Positions 58,821 to 64,000 of a stretch of 64,000 bases of DNA are shown here, one piece after another (within the stretch, counting starts at the first letter, position 1; every line of letters starts with the position of its first letter). The DNA lies in contig NZ_PTXN01000004.1 in NCBI RefSeq assembly GCF_012726345.1, positions 188,124 through 252,123 on the forward strand, written 5' to 3'. The translations under genes and the position numbers were made by a program. This DNA is from Marinomonas sp. UCMA 3892 (GTDB taxonomy: Bacteria; Pseudomonadota; Gammaproteobacteria; Pseudomonadales; Marinomonadaceae). The notes beneath the pieces were generated by a model that saw only the letters and a program-made list of their open reading frames with translations, did no database searches and was not told the origin of the DNA.

Positions 58821-59522
58821 TCACCGTTGATTAATTGTATTTTGCTGTTTTTGTTTGGCGCTTTTTGTGTGCAGTCTTGGGCAGTTGGAACAAAGTTCTC
58901 CGCCGTCACGGCGAAAGTGTAAGCAGCAAGTATGACGCACAAAAACAGGTGTTTCTGTTTCTTGCTGACTTAGCCCAGCAAGAGCTTTTAATGGCAAATT
59001 CATCTCCTGCGCCCAAAGTTGAAAATCCGTTTCTAGGCTGTATTTTTGCTCATCGGGCAACAAATTATTTATAGCAATTAACGCACTCATTAACTGATCA
59101 GCAAGCAAACCTTGATACAGTGCCGGTCTTCCACCAAAGGCATCAACATGAGCTGTTTCAAAGGATTGAAACATCGTATTGAGCTGTTCACTGGCTGTTT
59201 TTATCAGCGTCTCGTGACTTCCCTCTTGCCACATTCCATCGGGTAAAAAATACCCAGCGACCATCTCGCCACTTTGCTTTTGTTCTATTTCTTGCAAGCG
59301 CAACGGCACAGCTTTGAGCTGATAAACGCAAATCATCGCCAGATAGATTGGTTGCCAGCAAGCCAACCCCCAACATCGAATACGCCAATAAGGCGCACCC
59401 GTTTCTGGGTGCGCCTCTTGTAGTGTTTCATGTAAAACAAGCAATGCTTGCTCTGGCTCTTTGGCTGATAAGTTGGTTGTGCTTTGTTTTTTATCAGACA
59501 AACTTTCTTGCCCATCCAGCAC
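58821..59522 (-). CDS. FhuF-like siderophore ferric iron reductase
   Basis: 233 aa. The C-terminal CCLHFRRDGGELCSNCPR gives the C-C-x10-C-x2-C 2Fe-2S site of FhuF-type reductases, which free iron from ferric siderophores in the cytoplasm. The start is uncertain: the first in-frame codon is a GTG with no clear ribosome-binding site. It lies 97 bp downstream of the TonB receptor gene and is probably co-regulated by Fur. Confidence 0.85.
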   Translation of the reverse strand: MLDGQESLSDKKQSTTNLSAKEPEQALLVLHETLQEAHPETGAPYWRIRCWGLACWQPIYLAMICVYQLKAVPLRLQEIEQKQSGEMVAGYFLPDGMWQEGSHETLIKTASEQLNTMFQSFETAHVDAFGGRPALYQGLLADQLMSALIAINNLLPDEQKYSLETDFQLWAQEMNLPLKALAGLSQQETETPVFVRHTCCLHFRRDGGELCSNCPRLHTKSAKQKQQNTINQR

Positions 59523-59618
59523 AGCAATGTAAGATCTTGCAATGTTGAAAAGACGATCTATAGGCCTTTCGATTTTTCTATACCTCTAGTATTGCTGCTA
59601 AGTTGTGCTATGAAATGT

Positions 59619-61760
59619 TTAGAACTCATATCGTGCACTGACTTCGAAGGCTCTTTCATCTCCGAACCAGCAGTTGGATTCGTCGTAGCAGCTGTAATAG
59701 GTTTCATCAAATACGTTGCTCATCGAAAACCTGACACTGGCTCCTTGCCATTGCGCAGACAGCATTGATAAGTCGTAACCTATGGATAAATCGACCAATG
59801 TAAAAGACGGTACGGTATTAGAATTTGCTGCGTCGAGCTGCATTTGGCCAACATAACGTACGCCTGCACCGAGTGATGTACCGGCTAATCTTCCTTCGGT
59901 TGGCGTATAAGTTAGCCAAGTATTAAATTGCTTTTTGGGTACCCAAACCGGCGTATTACCTTCTATGCCGCTGTTGTCTTTGGTGACTTCAACGTCTTGA
60001 AGTGTATAGGCGGCTTTTACGGTAATGTCAGATGTGATTGCTTTTTGTAACTCAAGTTCGATACCGCGAGATTGCATTTCTCCTACTTGAACTTTTTGGC
60101 TGTAGTCTGTGCTGTCTGGATCGCGGGTAAGCACATTACGTTTAGTGATTTCAAAGGCGGTCGCACTGGCGGTAATATCTCGTTTTTTGTATTTTAGCCC
60201 GGCTTCCCATTGGTCAGCTGTAGAGGTATCAAATGTTTTACCATTGCGGTCAGAGCCTGTGACAGGTTCGAAGCTTTGGGCATAACTTATGAATGGCGCT
60301 AGGCCATTATCAAATTCATACAGTGCGCCGGCTCGACCACTAAATTGGCTCTGATCGACCTTGGTATTGGTCGCTGCTCCGTATTTACGGCCCTTTTCAG
60401 TTGCTTTAAATTGATCGTAGCGGCCACCGGCAATAAAGACCCACTGATCAAGACGTATTTGATCTTGCAGGTACACGCCAGTTTGTTCTTTGTCGATAGT
60501 GAAATCGCTGCTGTAACCAGAGCCAGCAAAATCAAGGTTATCTCTAATAATCTGGTCGTGATTTGGGTTATATAGATCGATGCTAGGCGCTACGGCATCT
60601 TCGTATATCACGTCAGATTTGAGTTTTAGATAGTCCACGCCGACCAAGACATTATGTTCGGCATTGCCAATATCAAAAACGCCTGAAAATTGGTTGTCTA
60701 TATTGATGCCCTCCGATTTTTCATCAGTCAGGTAAGCACGACGATTTAGAGTTCTTTCATCACTGTCTAAAGAGGAAGAGTAAGTGTTTTCTTGGTAAAC
60801 TTTTGCTGTAGTGAAACGAGCATTTTGAAGAAAGCTCCAAGTATTATTTATTTTATGGTCGAGTTTATAGCCAAGTAAAAGCACATCTCTGTCGTAGGTT
60901 TCCCAGTTTGTGTCTCCCGCATAAGCATCTGAAGATAGTTTTCCATTGATGCTGCTATAGACGGTGCCTTTTGATGGCAAGGTAGAATAAATACCCATGC
61001 TTGGATCTTTCTGATAATACAGATTGAGGTTAAGCATAGTGTTCTCACTGATTCTCCAATCAATAGAGGGCGCTATCATGATGCGTTCTTCTTCTGATGT
61101 TACAGCTTGTCCGTCTTTTTTTCGCAATAGACCGACGACACGATAGTTCATTGTGTCGTTAATGGCACCTGTACTATCGATCTGTGTTTCGCGTTTATTA
61201 TCGCTACCTAAGGTTAATTCCACACTATGCTGGCTCTCAGACTGAGGGGCTTTACTAATGAGGTTCACCATGCCCCCAGGAGGCATAGCGCCATAAAGTG
61301 TTGAGGTTGGGCCTTTGAATACTTCTACTTGTTCTACCGCTGCCATATCGATTTGTGGTTGTAGGTTCCAATCGTTATAGAGTAATTGCAGTCCGTCATA
61401 ATAGGCTTTGTCATTTTCGAACCCTCGGATATTAAAAAAATCCAAACGTGTTACCGCACCGCCACGTAACTCAGTGTTAATACCTGAGGTGTATCGAACG
61501 GCTTCCGCAACAGTTTCCGTGCCTCTTTGTTGTAGTGAGCTTTGTTCAATCACTGAGATAGCTTGGGGTGTTTCTTCTGGATCTAATTGGGTTTTTGTCG
61601 CTGTATTTCGATAAGTCTGTCCCTTTACCACTAATGCACTTAATTGATCTTCTGACCTTGTATCTGTTGCTTCTGACGCATCAGCTGCGAGAGAGTAAGA
61701 CGGTACTGAGGTAATTGCTAAAGCAAGCAAAGTGAGCTGGAAATGCACAGACGGTTTCAT
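59619..61760 (-). CDS. TonB-dependent siderophore receptor
   Basis: 713 aa from the ATG at 61760, which has a GGAG site; a longer frame lacks one. Signal peptide to about residue 27 (SLAAD). The TonB box is not sharply visible. The plug domain (about 60-170: EETPQAISVIEQSSLQQRG, FNIRGFENDKAYYDG) is followed by a 22-strand barrel ending FEVSARYEF. FhuA/FpvA-type receptor for a hydroxamate- or catecholate-type siderophore; which one cannot be told. Confidence 0.93.
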   Translation of the reverse strand: MKPSVHFQLTLLALAITSVPSYSLAADASEATDTRSEDQLSALVVKGQTYRNTATKTQLDPEETPQAISVIEQSSLQQRGTETVAEAVRYTSGINTELRGGAVTRLDFFNIRGFENDKAYYDGLQLLYNDWNLQPQIDMAAVEQVEVFKGPTSTLYGAMPPGGMVNLISKAPQSESQHSVELTLGSDNKRETQIDSTGAINDTMNYRVVGLLRKKDGQAVTSEEERIMIAPSIDWRISENTMLNLNLYYQKDPSMGIYSTLPSKGTVYSSINGKLSSDAYAGDTNWETYDRDVLLLGYKLDHKINNTWSFLQNARFTTAKVYQENTYSSSLDSDERTLNRRAYLTDEKSEGINIDNQFSGVFDIGNAEHNVLVGVDYLKLKSDVIYEDAVAPSIDLYNPNHDQIIRDNLDFAGSGYSSDFTIDKEQTGVYLQDQIRLDQWVFIAGGRYDQFKATEKGRKYGAATNTKVDQSQFSGRAGALYEFDNGLAPFISYAQSFEPVTGSDRNGKTFDTSTADQWEAGLKYKKRDITASATAFEITKRNVLTRDPDSTDYSQKVQVGEMQSRGIELELQKAITSDITVKAAYTLQDVEVTKDNSGIEGNTPVWVPKKQFNTWLTYTPTEGRLAGTSLGAGVRYVGQMQLDAANSNTVPSFTLVDLSIGYDLSMLSAQWQGASVRFSMSNVFDETYYSCYDESNCWFGDERAFEVSARYEF

Positions 61761-61790
61761 GTTAACTCCGAGAATAGAATAAAACAATAT

Positions 61791-61809
61791 TGATAATGAA
61801 TCTCATTTT
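61791..61809. promoter_or_regulatory. Fur box upstream of the TonB receptor
   Basis: TGATAATGAATCTCATTTT matches the Fur consensus (GATAATGATAATCATTATC) at about 14 of 19 positions when aligned on the GATAATGA half. It lies 31 bp before the receptor start. Confidence 0.65.
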
Positions 61810-61899
61810 AATTTTATTGGGAGTATAAAACTTAACTTTTTGGTGCATCTTCAGTAAGAGGAAGAGAGGGAGAAATCATTGGATTAGATTATATAAAAG

Positions 61900-62820
61900 T
61901 TATCTTGGCTTGATCGGAAGCCAATATTCCATATAGCTCTTCGAACTGTTTGGATCGTAATCTGGTTCGTAAACTTCTAATTCGTAGCCCTGTACTCCGT
62001 AATAATTGGACTCAGGTAGCCATTGATAGATAAACCACTCTAGTGCTTTTTCAACCGCTGAAGATTTCCCATAAACGGGAATGACGGCGTATTCCTGAAG
62101 TGGAACCCTCACTGTATCTAATGGAGTGGTATTAAATGGGTTAGCGCCACTAAAAATGGTTGGGGATGATGTATTTATTGACTCTAAGTATCCGGCCCAA
62201 TAAAGCATCTGATCTGGGTGTTGGGTATGGTCCTGAGTGTCTATAATGCCAATTGGACGATAGCCTTTTGTAACTGTCTCTACTTCTGAAATAACTTGAG
62301 ACCAAAGTTGTGGAACACGTTCTGAAAAGTTTGGAGAGGCTGAAAAGAGTCCTCGAATCCAAGCGCTTCTGCCCTGAATGTGGAAACCATCGCGACTCTC
62401 AATACGTATTTGAGTGAATGTTTTTGGTGTCTCTGTCTGGGCTTTATTAGGACATCTATATTGTAATGGCGTACGTAATCCATGACGTTTTCCACGTTGC
62501 CGATAATCTCTAGGGGTACAGTTGAACATTTGTTTAAAGGCGCGGGAGAAGCTTATTTCCGAATCAAAACCACACTGTATCGCAATATCTACATGTCTAT
62601 TTTTACTCGATAGTAACAGTTCTGCAGCTTTGCTTAAGCGTAATTCCCGAATGTATTGAGCTACGCTAAGACCAGTTGCTTGACCAAATACTCGTTGAAA
62701 CTGCCAGCGCGACCAGCAGCTTTTTTCCGCTAAGCTAGATACATGAATAGACTCATCCAGATTTTCGTGGATGTAGTCTAAAACCTTTTCTATACGAGTA
62801 AGTCTGTCTTGATTAGCCAT
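61900..62820 (-). CDS. AraC-family regulator with GyrI-like effector domain
   Basis: 306 aa. The N-terminal AraC double HTH (residues 1-110: SLAEKSCWSRWQFQRVFGQA, DIAIQCGFDSEISFSRAFKQ) is followed by a GyrI/Rob-type ligand-binding domain (about 130-306). This order is that of Rob-like regulators. It lies upstream of the receptor in the same direction and may respond to the siderophore. Confidence 0.9.
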   Translation of the reverse strand: MANQDRLTRIEKVLDYIHENLDESIHVSSLAEKSCWSRWQFQRVFGQATGLSVAQYIRELRLSKAAELLLSSKNRHVDIAIQCGFDSEISFSRAFKQMFNCTPRDYRQRGKRHGLRTPLQYRCPNKAQTETPKTFTQIRIESRDGFHIQGRSAWIRGLFSASPNFSERVPQLWSQVISEVETVTKGYRPIGIIDTQDHTQHPDQMLYWAGYLESINTSSPTIFSGANPFNTTPLDTVRVPLQEYAVIPVYGKSSAVEKALEWFIYQWLPESNYYGVQGYELEVYEPDYDPNSSKSYMEYWLPIKPR

Positions 62821-62836
62821 GAATCGCTTTATAAAA

Positions 62837-62855
62837 AATAATAATCATTATTATC
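62837..62855. promoter_or_regulatory. Fur box between AraC and MFS genes
   Basis: AATAATAATCATTATTATC is a near-perfect palindrome matching the Fur consensus closely. It lies in the divergent promoter region, 17 bp from the AraC start and 140 bp from the transporter start, so it could control both. Confidence 0.8.
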
Positions 62856-62994
62856 TATTTTATTTTTAATGCCAATCGATTCTATGGTTGTTAGAGATTT
62901 TGTTATTGGTGGCTATTAATTAATCAAGTTGCGTGATTAAATCAAAATCATCTTTATACCATTCAAAAATAATATTAAAAATGGATGTTGCCCG

Positions 62995-64000
62995 ATGAAG
63001 GAATTAACTCGAACTGCGCTGTATTGTGCCATGTTTATTGCTGTCGGCGCGGTCGCGGGTTTGCTGGGGCCGAGTTTGATTTACTTGGCCGATTTAATTG
63101 ATGCCTCTGTTGCTGAAATCTCAATTGTTTTTACTGCACGTGCTATTGGTAATATTCTCGGCGCTTTGTTGGCGGGGAGGATGTTTGATCGCTGGCAAGG
63201 TCATCATTATCTTATTGTTATGTTGCTCTGCATGATTACCGGATTGGTGCTGGTGCCCTTTTCGACCAGTTTATCTATGTTGATTGTGCTGTTTTTCTTG
63301 CTAGGCGCGACAGAAGTATCGGCTAATGCGGGTGGCAATATGATGATGCTGTGGCTGCATAAAGAAAAAGTTGGCTCTTATGTCACCATTTTGCATTTGT
63401 GTCACAGTGCTGGATCTATGCTTGCACCTTTGATTTTGGTGTTCGCTCAGTGGACGGGGCATGGTTATGGTGCAGGCTATTGGATGGTGGCGCTGTACGC
63501 TTTGTTACTGCCATTGTTGTTATGGCGACAACCGAGTCCAACCTTCGAAGTCAGAGCCAGTGAAGTAGTTCCAGCGACAAAACAAAAAGCGACATTTTTG
63601 GCATTTCTAATGGTCATCTTCTTGTATGTGGGTTTTGAAATAACCATCGCTGGTTGGATCAGTACTTATGCTGTTCTGTCTGGTGAAGATCAAAATACCG
63701 CGGCTATTTTGGTTACTTGGTTCTTTGTGAGTTTGTCGTTGGGTCGTTTGTTCTCGGTATTTTTATTACGTTGGATTACGCCTCGACAAGGCATCTATGG
63801 TTTGCTGGTAGTGAGTTTCAGCGGAAGTTTGATGATGATTTTTTCTGATGCTTCGTTAGTGGTAATTGCCTTATGGCTGGGTTTGGGGTGTTCGGCATTC
63901 TTTCCAATGTTGTTCTCCTATGCCAACAGCATTATGGCGCTCAATGGCAAACGCACGGGTTACGTTTTTGTATGCTGTGGATTAGGTGCTTTGGTGGCTC
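62995..64000 (+). CDS. MFS transporter, incomplete at window end
   Basis: 335 codons are present with no stop. Start ATG at 62995 (MKELTRTALYCAMFIAVGAV); an ATG 14 bp earlier in another frame stops at once. At least ten hydrophobic helices are seen. GRMFDRWQGHHY between helices 2 and 3 is the MFS signature loop. Position beside a Fur box and iron genes suggests siderophore export or uptake, but the FucP/MFSD4-like character leaves the substrate open. Confidence 0.85.
   Translation, partial: MKELTRTALYCAMFIAVGAVAGLLGPSLIYLADLIDASVAEISIVFTARAIGNILGALLAGRMFDRWQGHHYLIVMLLCMITGLVLVPFSTSLSMLIVLFFLLGATEVSANAGGNMMMLWLHKEKVGSYVTILHLCHSAGSMLAPLILVFAQWTGHGYGAGYWMVALYALLLPLLLWRQPSPTFEVRASEVVPATKQKATFLAFLMVIFLYVGFEITIAGWISTYAVLSGEDQNTAAILVTWFFVSLSLGRLFSVFLLRWITPRQGIYGLLVVSFSGSLMMIFSDASLVVIALWLGLGCSAFFPMLFSYANSIMALNGKRTGYVFVCCGLGALVA

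Overview
The window is the replication-origin neighbourhood of a marine gammaproteobacterial chromosome. Gene order (atp operon, parB-parA-rsmG-mnmG, mnmE-yidC-rnpA-rpmH, dnaA-dnaN-recF-gyrB), the AcuR/AcuI acrylate pair and protein-level similarity suggest Oceanospirillales, most like Marinomonas. That assignment is inference; there is no rRNA or tRNA gene here to confirm it.

Layout. 1-6.7 kb: the F1Fo ATP synthase operon on the minus strand (atpC only just entered, then atpD,G,A,H,F,E,B,I). 6.9-11.1 kb: parB, parA, rsmG, mnmG, followed by an AT-rich, gene-poor stretch with DnaA boxes. 11.8-16.2 kb: a zinc alcohol dehydrogenase with a divergent AraC regulator, then acuR and acuI, each preceded by the same 15-bp operator. 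16.2-20.1 kb: a resident potassium operon (short KdpD-like kinase, KdpE-like regulator, KtrA, KtrB). 20.17-46.70 kb: an integrated genomic island. 46.7-50.5 kb: mnmE, yidC, rnpA, rpmH. 50.58-51.0 kb: oriC with seven perfect DnaA boxes. 51.0-57.3 kb: dnaA, dnaN, recF, gyrB. 57.4-64 kb: a QorB/YtfH-like redox pair, then an iron-uptake group (FhuF-like reductase, TonB receptor, AraC/Rob regulator, MFS transporter running off the end) with two Fur boxes.

The island sits at the 3' end of mnmE. Its two ends carry 18-bp copies of the last codons of mnmE (F-C-I-G-K-stop). These differ at four positions, all synonymous. It carries a tyrosine integrase with clustered 9-bp repeats in front of it, a serine recombinase, AlpA-like and excisionase-like DNA-binding proteins, a DUF927 ATPase, a possible transfer gene beside a palindrome-rich segment, and two cargo blocks.

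Cargo block 1 (23.1-28.0 kb) is the most novel part. It has a 105-aa protein whose mature N terminus would be Ser-Gly-Ser-Gly-Gly, a PfkB kinase fused to a nucleoside 2-deoxyribosyltransferase, a QueC-like enzyme and a SagB-type nitroreductase. Convergent to these are an OGG-like DNA glycosylase and a D12-class adenine methylase. QueC-like and OGG-like proteins are accessory genes of type IV CBASS, and a QueC-like protein is also part of Qat. No cyclase, TGT or Qat ATPase is present here, so this looks like a separate deazapurine-based system, possibly for protein modification and phage defence. Cargo block 2 (32.2-44.9 kb) is a potassium-uptake set: kdpFABC, a porin-like gene, kdpDE, apbE, a TrkH transporter and a short KdpD-like kinase.

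The potassium genes inside and outside the island appear to be one regulon. Candidate KdpE operators (TTTAC-type half-sites 11 bp apart) precede the resident Ktr operon, the island kinase-trkH operon and the island kdp operon.
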